Shown here: positions 9,632 through 17,842 of the stretch, in pieces
How the letters are laid out: each line of letters starts with the position of its first letter
How positions within the stretch are numbered: position 1 is the stretch's first letter
NCBI GenBank assembly: GCA_025808375.1
Contig: CP061009.1
Span: 2,418,001 to 2,482,000 of the forward strand
Origin: Duncaniella muricolitica
GTDB taxonomy: Bacteria > Bacteroidota > Bacteroidia > Bacteroidales > Muribaculaceae
DNA: 64,000 bases
Direction of reading: 5' to 3'
The notes under the pieces: generated by a model
What the model saw: the letters and a program-made list of their open reading frames with translations, nothing else
The model's database searches: none
What the model was told of the DNA's origin: nothing
Translations under genes and position numbers: made by a program

Positions 9632-9673
9632 AAGAACGCCTAATGCTGATCACTGTCAGTATTAGGCGTTCTT
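9632..9673 (+). terminator. Hairpin, possible terminator of an orphan transcript
   Basis: AAGAACGCCTAAT is matched by ATTAGGCGTTCTT around a 16-base loop. There is no strong T-run after it, so it may instead be a structural element of an att region. Confidence 0.5.
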
Positions 9674-9680
9674 ATGCACT

Positions 9681-9701
9681 ATTTTGTACGGATTTTGTAC
9701 G
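9681..9701. repeat. Tandem TTTTGTACG repeats
   Basis: ATTTTGTACG occurs twice in a row, at 9681-9690 and 9692-9701. A related AAATGTACGA lies at 9416. Short direct repeats of this type next to an excisionase-like gene are typical of tyrosine-integrase binding sites. No integrase gene is in the window. Confidence 0.5.
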
Positions 9702-9749
9702 ACAGCGACTCATTTTACCCCAAGCATCAGCAAGGTGGTGGAGGTTTGC

Positions 9750-9779
9750 GGACGTAGACGGACGTCAACGGACGCGCAC
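9750..9779. repeat. Three phased 10-bp repeats
   Basis: GGACGTAGAC, GGACGTCAAC and GGACGCGCAC follow each other without gaps, with consensus GGACGynnAC. A period close to one DNA helical turn places all copies on the same face. They lie 32 bases ahead of the zinc-finger/HTH gene and are probably binding sites for it or for an integrase. Confidence 0.6.
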
Positions 9780-9811
9780 GAACAAACTAAGGCGAAATAA
9801 ACACCAAAGAA

Positions 9812-10123
9812 ATGAGTAGCAACATTAAAATTGAAAGAATCTGTGAGTGGTGTGGCAACCGTTTTATGGCTCAGACAACGGTTACACGTTTCTGCTCGAA
9901 GCGATGCGCGGAACATTCCTACAAAGAGCGCATGAGGCAAAAGAAGATGGCTCTTTCCAATCAGGAAACCAGCCAGTGTAATCCCGACCGAAAAAGCCGT
10001 GATAAGGATTTCTTGACTCCGACAGAAACGGCGCAATTTCTCGGTGTGTGCCGGACATATATTTATGACAGCATCAACCGGTCAACATTCAAGAACGAAG
10101 TGCAAAAATTTCGTTCTGAATAG
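9812..10123 (+). pseudogene. Zinc-finger/HTH excisionase-like protein, 3'-truncated
   Basis: The first ~95 codons match a protein common in Bacteroidota integrative elements. It has an N-terminal treble-clef-like finger (C-x2-C at 'CEWCG', then C-x3-C at 'CSKRC') and a MerR/Xis-type winged HTH beginning 'FLTPTETAQFLGV'. The HTH breaks off after 'YIYDSINRSTF'. The remaining residues come from unrelated DNA that contains a GAACGAA/TTCGTTC palindrome, so the recognition wing is missing. Such proteins act as excisionases or recombination directionality factors. The phased 10-mers upstream may be its targets. Confidence 0.6.
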
Positions 10124-10146
10124 CCCTACAAATTTTTGACGTTCGA

Positions 10147-10213
10147 GACTTAATGGCGGATTGGGGATGGGGCTTCATAAAGCCACAGCCCCTCCCCAAT
10201 CCGATATTAAGTC
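10147..10213. repeat. Large GC-rich inverted repeat
   Basis: Arms of about 28 bases (GACTTAAT...GGGGCT and its complement ending ATTAAGTC) pair with three mismatches around a loop of about 11 bases. It sits immediately outside the left end of IS30. It may be a terminator or a recombination hairpin. Confidence 0.65.
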
Positions 10214-10223
10214 ACGCCAAAGG

Positions 10224-11292
10224 TAACTTTCAACCGGCAATACAAAAAAAGGAGACCGAAGTCTCCCTGAGATTAACTAATTTTGTATTGCCTTATGTAT
10301 CATCAATTAACCTCGCAGCAAAGGTCGCAAATTTTTCGCCTTACTGCAAAGAAAAAAACTTCGAGAAAAGAAATCGCCCTCATAGTAGGGTGCAGTCAGT
10401 CAACGCTTTGCCGCGAGCTGAAGCGTAATTCCACGGCCAAAGGCAACTATCTGTGGGACAAGGCTCATGACAAGGCAATGGAACGCAGAAAAAGAACCAC
10501 CGCCAACCATGCAAAGGATCCCGCTATAGTATGGGAAGCACTGGATCTGCTCAAGGAAGAGGACTGGTCTCCCGAACAGATCTCTGCCGATATGAAATGC
10601 CGTGGCAAATTTATCTCACACGAGCTGATATACCGCCACATCAGGGCTGACGAAAGCGGGGAACTCGCCGCTCATTGCCGGCACAAGATGAAATACAACC
10701 GACACGGACGTCCCGACCGCACCACAAAAGTGAAGAACATACCTGAACGGGTAAGTATCCATGAACGACCTGCGGAAGCCGACGGCAAGCGGTTCGGAGA
10801 CTGGGAAATGGATACCATAGTGGGGAAAGACGGCAAAGGAGCGATTGTCACACTTACCGAAAGAAGCACAAATATGGTGCTCATGGAAAGGCTGCCACAG
10901 GGCAAGCATCCAGAACCGCTGGCAAAGGTCGTCATCAGACTGTTGTTTCCTTACAGAAAAACCATACGCTCGATAACAACCGACAATGGATCCGAGTTCT
11001 GTGCCCATAAAATGATATCCAAAGCACTCGCTCCAAAAGGGACTAAGAATCCTAATCTTGTTTTCTTTGCCGATTCATATTCCTCATGGCAGAAAGGATC
11101 CATTGAAAATGCCAACAAACTCATCCGTCAATACATCCCAAAAGGAACTGGTTTCTCAACATTAACGGATGCTTTCATTCGCAAAATCCAGCAAAAAATC
11201 AACCGAAGGCCTCGCAAAAAACTAAATTTTGACTCGCCTAAAAATGTTTTCTTCCGTCAAATCGCTAATTTTGCACTTGCCAGTTGAGAGTA
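10224..11292 (+). mobile_element. IS30-family element
   Basis: Imperfect inverted ends (TAACTTTCAACCGGCAATAC on the left; the complement of the right end reads TACTCTCAACTGGCAAGTGC) bound about 1069 bp with one transposase gene. GG follows the right end and precedes the left end, consistent with the 2-3 bp duplication of IS30. A second copy at the right edge of the window shares the same right end. Confidence 0.85.
10295..11287 (+). CDS. IS30-family transposase, intact
   Basis: The protein has about 330 residues from ATG 10295, preferred over an upstream TTG because family members begin 'MYHxLT'. An N-terminal HTH ('RKEIALIVGCSQSTLCREL') is followed by the DDE catalytic domain: Asp in 'FGDWEMDTIVG', Asp in 'ITTDNGSEF' and Glu in 'KGSIENANKLIRQY'. 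No frameshift is present, unlike the IS21 and IS4 genes nearby. It is probably active or recently active, since the copy at 63.6 kb is nearly identical. Confidence 0.93.
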   Translation: MYHQLTSQQRSQIFRLTAKKKTSRKEIALIVGCSQSTLCRELKRNSTAKGNYLWDKAHDKAMERRKRTTANHAKDPAIVWEALDLLKEEDWSPEQISADMKCRGKFISHELIYRHIRADESGELAAHCRHKMKYNRHGRPDRTTKVKNIPERVSIHERPAEADGKRFGDWEMDTIVGKDGKGAIVTLTERSTNMVLMERLPQGKHPEPLAKVVIRLLFPYRKTIRSITTDNGSEFCAHKMISKALAPKGTKNPNLVFFADSYSSWQKGSIENANKLIRQYIPKGTGFSTLTDAFIRKIQQKINRRPRKKLNFDSPKNVFFRQIANFALAS

Positions 11293-12228
11293 GGCTCTCT
11301 TTGGACGAGCTTCGGATTTTGTTTCAGTTTATTTGGTAATCTGCCCATAAAGAATTAATTTTGTGTTTGTAAAGCAAAGATAGTTCCGTGTTGTGAAACA
11401 CAAAAACCGCCCACAACATCTATTAACAATCGAAATGGGCAAATGGTGTACTTATGGTGTACTAAATGCGCAAAACAATACAAAATACAGAAACTCAATA
11501 GAATTTCCAACTTGCATAAGTGGCTGATATTCAGCGAAAATTATTGTGTTGAGTTCTATTCGTTTTACCCATGAGAAAACATATCTTGCTGTGTCTTTGA
11601 GGACACAAAAATCCTCCGTTTGTCGGATTGGGAAAACACCTTTCAAACTCCAAGTCGCTTCATCTGGGTATTCCTCACTGTTCGGGTACAAAGTTACACC
11701 TTAACACGGTATCGGACAGTGGTTTGAACCGGACAATGGCTACCTATCGACGCAATATGCAGCCACTTATCGAAATGCAGGTTCAATCATTTCCTTATTT
11801 AGTCAAACAATGATTCAAAAGATGAAAGTTCTGAGTACATGAGAATAGAGAAATTCAAATACTGATCAAAAGGATTTGTTGAATACCTGCCAAAACGAGT
11901 ATTGAGGAAAATCAAACAATGGTTGTCTGACAATTTGATGATACATTGATTTAATGATTTCATGACGTAATGTTGTCACTCTCCAAACGACCAAAACTTT
12001 GTTTCACCACACAACTATATAGAGAACTATTAAATAAGCGGATTGTGAAATAGTCAGCCTTTCTGTTTGAACAGCATTCATGCGAAAAGAACCGTTTCTG
12101 TATGATACCCACGGACAATGATTACCGTATCGGTGCAACACGCTGCCACTTTCTGGAAATCCATTGCAAGGTAGTAGATTATATATTCCTTTGTGGCAAA
12201 AGAAACAGTAACAATAAAAAGTATGTAT
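11293..12228. other. Non-coding region right of IS30
   Basis: I see no reliable gene in these 930 bases. A direct repeat TGGTGTACT occurs at 11442-11464. On the minus strand a TAACTTTG box at 11691-11698 could start a transcript covering a 79-codon frame (11452-11691), which would need a TTG start and matches nothing I know. The stretch 11930-12190 is AT-rich. The region is probably leftover integrative-element DNA. Confidence 0.4.
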
Positions 12229-12540
12229 ATGGAAATCGTATCAATTGAAAGAAAGACCTTTGAGGCGATGGTCGCCAAGTTCGACCGTTTCGTCAGTCGC
12301 ATGGATGCCATCTGCCGGCGGCACGGAGAGAAGACAATGGGCGGGTGGATGGACAATCAGGACGTTTGCCGGATGCTCAACATCAGCCCACGCACATTGC
12401 AGACGCTTCGGGACAACGGGACGCTGGCTTACTCGCAGATAAACCACAAGACGTATTACCGTCCCGAAGACGTGCAGCGTATTGTTTCCGTTGTGGAGGA
12501 CAGGCGCAAAGAAGCAAAGTTCAAAGGAAGAACTATATAA
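12229..12540 (+). CDS. Helix-turn-helix protein of conjugative-element type
   Basis: The 103-residue protein starts at ATG 12229; homologues begin 'MEIVSIE'. An N-terminal helix ('FEAMVAKFDRFVSRMDAI') is followed by 'WMDNQDVCRMLNISPRTLQTLRD' and 'INHKTYYRPEDVQRIV', a MerR/Xis-type winged HTH. Such pairs of short HTH proteins are widespread in CTnDOT-like and related Bacteroidota elements, where they influence excision or transfer. It is followed 53 bases later by a paralogous HTH gene. Confidence 0.75.
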   Translation: MEIVSIERKTFEAMVAKFDRFVSRMDAICRRHGEKTMGGWMDNQDVCRMLNISPRTLQTLRDNGTLAYSQINHKTYYRPEDVQRIVSVVEDRRKEAKFKGRTI

Positions 12541-12593
12541 ACTTGATGAAATGAACGAAGTAAACTAACAATACCCACTAAATCCAAAGTAAC

Positions 12594-12899
12594 ATGAATG
12601 AACTGATTAGCAAGGACAGCGAGTGGATAATCCACTTCATGGGCAGTCTCGACCGTCTTTTGGACAGCTTCGAACATCTGACCGTCAATTACCGCCCGAC
12701 ATTGAACGGGGAGCGTTTCTTCACCGACAAGGAGGTGTCGGCACGGCTGAAAGTGAGCCGCCGGACACTTCAGGACTATCGAAACGAAGGGCGCATAGCC
12801 TATATCCAATTAGGCGGTAAAATCCTCTACCGTGAATCCGACATCGAAAGGATGCTGGCTGACAGCTACCGCTCCGCTTACCGATTGACGGCAACCTGA
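12594..12899 (+). CDS. Second helix-turn-helix protein, paralogue of the previous gene
   Basis: The 101-residue protein has the same architecture as its neighbour: an N-terminal amphipathic helix, then 'FFTDKEVSARLKVSRRTLQDYRNEGRI' and 'LGGKILYRESDIERML'. It is probably a DNA-binding excision/transfer accessory factor. A strong hairpin follows at 12967-13029. Genes normally found after such pairs in conjugative elements are missing because IS21 copy 2 follows. Confidence 0.75.
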   Translation: MNELISKDSEWIIHFMGSLDRLLDSFEHLTVNYRPTLNGERFFTDKEVSARLKVSRRTLQDYRNEGRIAYIQLGGKILYRESDIERMLADSYRSAYRLTAT

Positions 12900-12966
12900 T
12901 TTTCTTGAAGGAGCGCAGTTTGCTGTCTGCCTTATGATTGCGTCAGCAATGGACTTTCGGCAAAAA

Positions 12967-13029
12967 GAGAAAGGAACGGCTTACGGACGGAGCATCAAAA
13001 TCCCGCTTCGTCTGTAAGCCGTTCCTCTC
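12967..13029. terminator. Bidirectional hairpin terminator
   Basis: AGGAACGGCTTACGGACGGA pairs with a complementary arm ending GTAAGCCGTTCCT, a stem of about 22 bp. It lies between the plus-strand HTH gene and the minus-strand gene fragment at 13050, so it can serve both. Confidence 0.7.
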
Positions 13030-13049
13030 TTCTTTCTTCTGATTTCCCG

Positions 13050-13196
13050 TCAGTCGCTTGTTTCCGTTGCCGGATGCTCTTCAAGCGTATGGCAGGCAAT
13101 GGCAAGGTTTTCGGGTTGAATACGCTCCGCAGGGGGAAGATTCCGCCCGAAACGACTCTGCCGCCCGACCTTGCCACTACCATCAAGCCATACGCT
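13050..13196 (-). pseudogene. C-terminal fragment of an unknown gene, cut by IS21 copy 2
   Basis: On the minus strand an open frame enters from the IS21 end and runs 48 codons to TGA at 13050, with a polar sequence ('NLPPAERIQPENLAI', 'CHTLEEHPATETSD'). It ends just before a bidirectional terminator, which supports a real gene end. I do not recognise the family; given the neighbours it could be a conjugative-element gene. Confidence 0.4.
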
Positions 13197-13283
13197 TGTA
13201 AAATTTAATCGAGAAGTGCGCCAGATTCTAATTGAGAAATGCACCGTTTCATAGGACATGCAAATTTAAGAAATTAGATATAA

Positions 13284-14049
13284 TTATAGTTGATTTTGGA
13301 GTATTTTCTTCGTTTCTTTCATTCTGAATGATTCTCCGGTCATGTTTAAGAGCACGGCTTTGTGGGTCAGGCGGTCTACCATTGCTGTCACGAGGACTTT
13401 GTCGGCGATAATCTCGCTCCATCTGTTGAAGGCCAGGTTTGTAGTGATGATGACTGTTTTCTTTCCGGCTCTGAGAGACAGATGGTTGAAGAGCAATTCG
13501 CCGGCTTCTTTGTCACAGGAGACGTATCCGAACTCGTCGCATATCACAAGGTCGTAGTTGATGAACCTGTTTTCAAGAGAACGGAGTGCGCGTTCTTGCC
13601 GTGCCTCTTTGATTTGCGTTATAAGCCGTGGCACGGAGGTGAACATTACGGTCATGCCCTGAGTGCAGGCCTCGATACCCAGAGCAGTGGCAATGTGCGT
13701 TTTGCCTGTTCCGGGATTGCCGTACAGGACGAGGTTTCGTCCTTGCCGGACGAAGTCGAGCGACCGCAGCAGTGGCAGAGCGGTGCGTGCGTCATCGGGG
13801 AGTTCGTCGACAATGAGGTCGCCCAGATATTTGAGTTGCGGAAAGTCGGCACGCTTTATCAGAGTGCGGCGGCGGTTGTCGGCACGCATTTTAAGCTGGT
13901 CCTGCATCATGACGGCCATGAGGTGCTGCACGCTCCATGATTCGGCGGCGAAGCGGCTTATATACTGGTCAAGGGCATCGCGCCACAATGGGAGTTTAAG
14001 GCTCTGTGGCCGCTTTACGTATTATTTTAATGTCTTTGTTTTCTTCCAT
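13284..14049 (-). pseudogene. istB: IS21 helper ATPase IstB, 5' frameshift
   Basis: This is the best preserved istB of the three. From 'WRDALDQY' to the stop the frame is continuous (234 residues) with Walker A 'GNPGTGKTHIA', Walker B 'VICDEFGY' and 'TTNLAFNRW'. Only the first 20 codons are off frame, through one extra base in the C/T run near 14000. If that base is a sequencing error, the gene is intact. Confidence 0.88.
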
Positions 14050-14056
14050 TTTCCAA

Positions 14057-15716
14057 TCAGTTGTTGATGTTGCCTGCGTGTGACTTTGGATGGCTGCACA
14101 GGACAGCGGTAAGCGAGTCGAGTGTAGTCACCGCGTGCTCTTCGATTGAGGTTTTCTGTTGGTGGGGATGGATGTCAAGAGAGGATACGGAAGCGATGGC
14201 ATCCGCGTCATTTTCAGACACATCTGTTTTCAGCATGGAGTCAAGTTCCACTTTGAGATGGTCTGCGGTCATGTGTCTGACACCTTTGAGGCGCAGGCTG
14301 CGTGCAGCGGCTGTAATCCGGGACTGCATGATGCCGTGGTCGCGCGCATACATCATGAACCGGATAAACTCCCTCTGCCGACCGGGACAGAAGTGGATCC
14401 GGTAGAGCTCGGCAAGTTCCGCCGGAACCTGACGCATGGCCGTAGAGTTGTCCAGAGCGCCCGGCTTGCGAAGAAAAGTGCCGAGGTAGTGCTCCAGTTG
14501 CATGCTCCAGCCGCCCTTGCCCTCCAGTCTTACATGGTCTGCAACCCTGCGTCCTTGATGATATATGGCTATATGACCGGAGTATACACGGGCCAGCACA
14601 CTGCTTCCAACGAGTCCTTCGGGCACGGAATAATTGTTGTAGTCAACGTTTATCGTGCCGTAGCTGTCAGGGGTATGCTCCTCGGCCTCAAAGCAGCCCA
14701 TCGGCTGCGGAGCCGGCTGTAGGCAGTACAAATCGGCGCGGATACGCTCCTGCTTCTGACTGTCGCTGATGCCGGTGATACCCGAAGTGGAGTTGATTTT
14801 ATGTAGAATACGGTCAAGCCAGTTCTGAGCCGCATCAAGAGTCTCGAACGACTGGCGGGACACGAACGCCGCATGGCGCACGATTTCCACCGAGCGCTCC
14901 ACCGAGCCCTTCTCCCAACCCGAGCGCGCATTGCAGAACCGCTCCTCGAATTTATAATACAGAGAAAGACGCTATGGCCTTTGTGGGGTACTTGACAGCC
15001 GGACGTCCCTGACGACCGGTGCGGATAGTGACGGCAACCTTCATGTTGTCGTACACCATGGTCTAAGGAACACCCTGTATCTCATCAAAGAAATTACGGT
15101 GGGCCTCCATCAGCGACAGCGTGTCCTGACGACGGAACAGCCATGCGCTGCGCCGGTTGGAATGCAGCAGAGTGAACACGGCCATCTGCACCATCTGACG
15201 GCGGCCGCCTATGACAAGAGGGATCTCTCCCCAGTCGAACTCGCACTCCTGCCCGGATCATGCTCGCGCCTGACATAGACCTCCTTCTGCGGCTCGGTGC
15301 CCATGGTCGCACTGATGCGTCTGACATGATTGCACACACTCGGATAACTGAGCGTAAAGCCCCGCTCCAGAAGCATCGTGTGGATGCTGCGACATGTCCA
15401 CTGAAGCTTGCGCATGCCTGTGACCCGACGCACACGATTGTCTTCAAGACACTTGCGGATAATCCCCTTGATTTCATCCGTCACCACCGGACATGTCCGC
15501 GCCGGTGTGTTGAACTTAGGCTCCGAACCTAAAAAGTGTTGCGAACGCCTTCATGTCGCAGACACCGTCGGCGTCCAGACACACACGCTCATACTCCCAC
15601 ACGATCCTGTCTACCGTGTGGCGGCTGATGTGCATCTCTCCCGCAATCTGGCGCTTCGACTGACCCTTGACATGATAACGTGTCAGGACCTCGTTTCTTT
15701 CTACCATAGTTTTCAT
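14057..15716 (-). pseudogene. istA: IS21 transposase IstA, broken
   Basis: The C-terminal 281 codons (14057-14902) are open and give the natural end of IstA ('SHAGNINN'). Upstream it has the same TAG and the same frameshift as copies 1 and 3, seen here as complements at 15062-15064 and about 14955-14965. Private indels lie near 15255 (one C missing) and at 15532-15536 (five instead of four A/T). The DDE residues are split between frames. Confidence 0.9.
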
Positions 15717-15835
15717 TTTGTGGGACCGAGTTGATATTACTATAATATAACTCAAAATCCCCGGTTAAAATTCTCCTTTGAACCGGCGCACTTCTCGGTT
15801 AGATTTCATGGCGCACTTCTCGATTAAATTTTACA

Positions 15836-16125
15836 GCCGTATATGTACCGGAAATTGTGTCGCAGTTGGTTTTGATGAAATATGTGCTGTCTTCAAATAC
15901 GATATACTGGTGTATGCTTGAAAGCCTTACGTCAGGACGCACACGCACATATTCGGAGTCACTGAATACGATGCTATCCAGATACCACTGACCGCGCACG
16001 TCCACATTCGCTACAGTCTCCTGATGCTGATTGTCGGCAGTCTCTTTATTTTCCTTATTGCGTCCGCATGAGGCGGTAAGTATTGTCAGCGCCGAGGCTA
16101 CCGACAGAATTATTTTTCTTGTCAT
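15836..16125 (-). pseudogene. Lipoprotein truncated by IS21 copy 2
   Basis: The N-terminal ~97 residues remain: a type II signal peptide with lipobox 'LTASC', a polar linker, then 'RGQWYLDSI' and 'IKTNCDTISGTY'. The last segment resembles META/HslJ-type domains, which often contain a 'C..ISG.Y' strand. The frame then enters the IS. It would be an outer-membrane lipoprotein. It is the last gene of the minus-strand array; its start overlaps the stop of the PH-like gene (ATGA). Confidence 0.65.
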
Positions 16126-16610
16126 TGATTTATTTTTTCTTTTATTGCGTTGACCATTTCGGGTGCATCCTTGCAGCCGAGCATATATTTCTTGCCGTTT
16201 TTAAGCGTGACGAGGAAGCAGTCGGAGGCTTTGCCGTAATAGGCGAAATACTTGCCAAGGCCTTTCTCCGAGAACCAGCCATACCATCCGAACCATCCGC
16301 CACTGCCGCAAATTCGTTTTGCTCCCATTGTAGGTGGACACAGTCTGACTTCCGTAATATCCGACAACGGAATTGATTTGATTTTCAATGGTCTGTTTAT
16401 GTTCAGGCTGCCACTATCCAAAGAAATGGATAGCGGCATATAACAAAGAGTTGAAAAGAACAGCATAATGATAGCTGCTCCCAAAATCCATACTGCCAGA
16501 TTATTATCCGGTCGTTGCAGTGCATACAAAAACACACCGCATATAAACGTGCTTGAGAGTGCCGATATAATCCAGCAATATGTGCTGAGTTCTACTCGCT
16601 TTTTCATCAT
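16122..16610 (-). CDS. PH-like domain membrane protein
   Basis: The 162-residue protein has two membrane helices (about 12-32 and 40-58) followed by a beta-rich domain: 'SGSLNINRPLKIKSIPLSDITEVRLCP', a Gly/Trp-rich loop, 'CFLVTLKNGKKYMLGCKDAPEMVNAIKEKI'. This is the layout of small bacterial PH-domain proteins. It overlaps both neighbours by 4 bases, indicating translational coupling. Function is unknown. Confidence 0.6.
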   Translation of the reverse strand: MMKKRVELSTYCWIISALSSTFICGVFLYALQRPDNNLAVWILGAAIIMLFFSTLCYMPLSISLDSGSLNINRPLKIKSIPLSDITEVRLCPPTMGAKRICGSGGWFGWYGWFSEKGLGKYFAYYGKASDCFLVTLKNGKKYMLGCKDAPEMVNAIKEKINQ

Positions 16611-17134
16611 TTCTTTAGTTTTGCAATTTTCGTTTTTGTCTGGTGGAATGCGCTTTTCAGTCCCGGCGAGAGGGTCTGATACCGCATCATGTCAAGATGT
16701 TCCTCCAGTTCTGCAAGCAGTTCGGGGAAATGTCGGCACATCTTATAGGCCGCATAGATGCTGAAACATCTGACAGCATAAGGCTCACATTCGGAATTTA
16801 TTTTCGACATACAGTAGTCGAGGAAGTCTGTCCGTATGTCGTCCGCATCATATTCCTGTTCTCTCAGGAGCTGGAGAAGCATACGTTTCTTGCCCGTGTC
16901 GGTCTCGGTCAGCAGTATATCAATCATCTCGTCGCGCAATGACAACAGCCATTCAGCGTCCGTTTCCGGTAGATGGGTCATGACCCAAAGCGCGTTCACA
17001 CTTGTCCGCCTGTCGTCCGACCGGGCAAAGCCCCAAAGCATATTCAAGTTATCCCCTGAGCCGGAAGCCCATGAAACCACGCTTTTGATTTGCGGAAGAT
17101 TGATTTTCTGCGACAGCAGTTCCCCGATGTTCAT
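16607..17134 (-). CDS. Hypothetical all-helical (HEAT-like) protein
   Basis: The 175-residue soluble protein is predicted all alpha, with repeated helical pairs such as 'RTSVNALWVMTHLP' and 'CFSIYAAYKMCRHFPELLAELEEHL'. It recalls HEAT-type scaffolds of small Bacteroidota proteins. There is no signal peptide. Its TGA overlaps the ATG of the PH-like gene. I do not know its function. Confidence 0.55.
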   Translation of the reverse strand: MNIGELLSQKINLPQIKSVVSWASGSGDNLNMLWGFARSDDRRTSVNALWVMTHLPETDAEWLLSLRDEMIDILLTETDTGKKRMLLQLLREQEYDADDIRTDFLDYCMSKINSECEPYAVRCFSIYAAYKMCRHFPELLAELEEHLDMMRYQTLSPGLKSAFHQTKTKIAKLKK

Positions 17135-17146
17135 GCCGTTACTGTT

Positions 17147-17821
17147 TCACTGAAAGAGGTAGCGCACTTTCACGCTGTAACGACGCACGATGCGGCGCAT
17201 GTTCTCCATGCCGGAACCGCCGTCATAAGCCACGTTGCTGAACGCTGAATACATTGACGGCTCATTTGTGGTCTCGACTATCTCATAAGGCATAAGCAGT
17301 TTCAGCCCCTCGTTCTCGGCGATAAACTCCGCTTTCTGCCGGGCCGCGTCGAGAGCCGCCTTTAGTCCCTGACGGTTGTACTGCCCCATGTCGGAGTTGT
17401 CGATTTTCGTGATATTGAAGCATACAATGCCCTTGCGGTCAAGGCGGTCGGATATGCGTTCTATATGATCGAAGTCAGATACAGTCGCCGAAAGTCGCTT
17501 TGCCATCAGAAATGTAGATGACATATCCCGGTTGCGGTAGTTGCCCAATTCCGAAACCACTATCATAGAGTCCGGAACTCCCGCCTCGCGTAGTGTCTTA
17601 CGGACATCCTTCTCTATATCGTAGAGTTTTACAATGGTGCTGTCGCCTGACGCCTTATGCTTGTAATACTCCTCCATACCTATCTCTATTGTGATGCGGT
17701 CAGGGATGATATTCATTGTCGCCGATCCTGTCACCTCAATCACTGGGGTGTCCGCGCCCTCTGCATGTCCGGCAATGACGGACAGCAGAAGCATTGCCAG
17801 CAAGATAAATCTCTTTTTCAT
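17147..17821 (-). CDS. SIMPL-domain (DUF541) periplasmic protein
   Basis: The 224-residue protein has a Sec signal peptide ending near 'GHAEGA'. The SIMPL fold starts at 'PVIEVTGSATMNIIPDRITIEIGMEEYY' and shows the typical 'QGLKAALDAARQKAEFIAENEGLKL' helix and a C-terminal 'YSVKVRYLF' strand. Members are envelope proteins with roles in stress or signalling, poorly defined. It lies 12 bases upstream of the helical protein gene in the same direction. Confidence 0.85.
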   Translation of the reverse strand: MKKRFILLAMLLLSVIAGHAEGADTPVIEVTGSATMNIIPDRITIEIGMEEYYKHKASGDSTIVKLYDIEKDVRKTLREAGVPDSMIVVSELGNYRNRDMSSTFLMAKRLSATVSDFDHIERISDRLDRKGIVCFNITKIDNSDMGQYNRQGLKAALDAARQKAEFIAENEGLKLLMPYEIVETTNEPSMYSAFSNVAYDGGSGMENMRRIVRRYSVKVRYLFQ

Positions 17822-17842
17822 ATTCTTATATTGTGCTGATTG

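Larger units (their letters stand above)
9088..9811. other. Intergenic region with promoter, hairpin and repeats
   Basis: No credible protein gene lies in these 720 bases. They contain an isolated promoter at 9397, a possible 14-codon reading frame at 9448, and several short inverted repeats around 9510-9600 (TATCAATA / TATTGATA). A clear hairpin at 9632-9673 is followed by paired TTTTGTACG repeats and three phased 10-mers. The content fits an att/excision control region of an integrative element, or a small RNA gene. Confidence 0.45.
13197..15835 (-). mobile_element. IS21-family element, copy 2 (inverted)
   Basis: The 2639-bp element is nearly identical to copy 1 but in the opposite orientation, with the same termini. 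Outside bases are ...TACGCT on the left and GCCGTAT on the right, so no target duplication is seen. It cuts a lipoprotein gene on the right and an unknown gene on the left. With copy 1 it brackets 7.5 kb carrying the ATPase-RloB-HD operon. Confidence 0.95.

Noticed and set aside
9700..9800. CRISPR array
   Set aside because: The 10-bp repeats have no spacers and no cas genes are present in the window.
11452..11691. 79-codon minus-strand frame after a TAACTTTG box
   Set aside because: Needs a TTG start inside the promoter box and matches no family; kept only as a note on the non-coding region.
13362..13940. 192-codon frame antisense to istB in copy 2
   Set aside because: It mirrors the istB coding frame; no ribosome binding site or recognisable domain.
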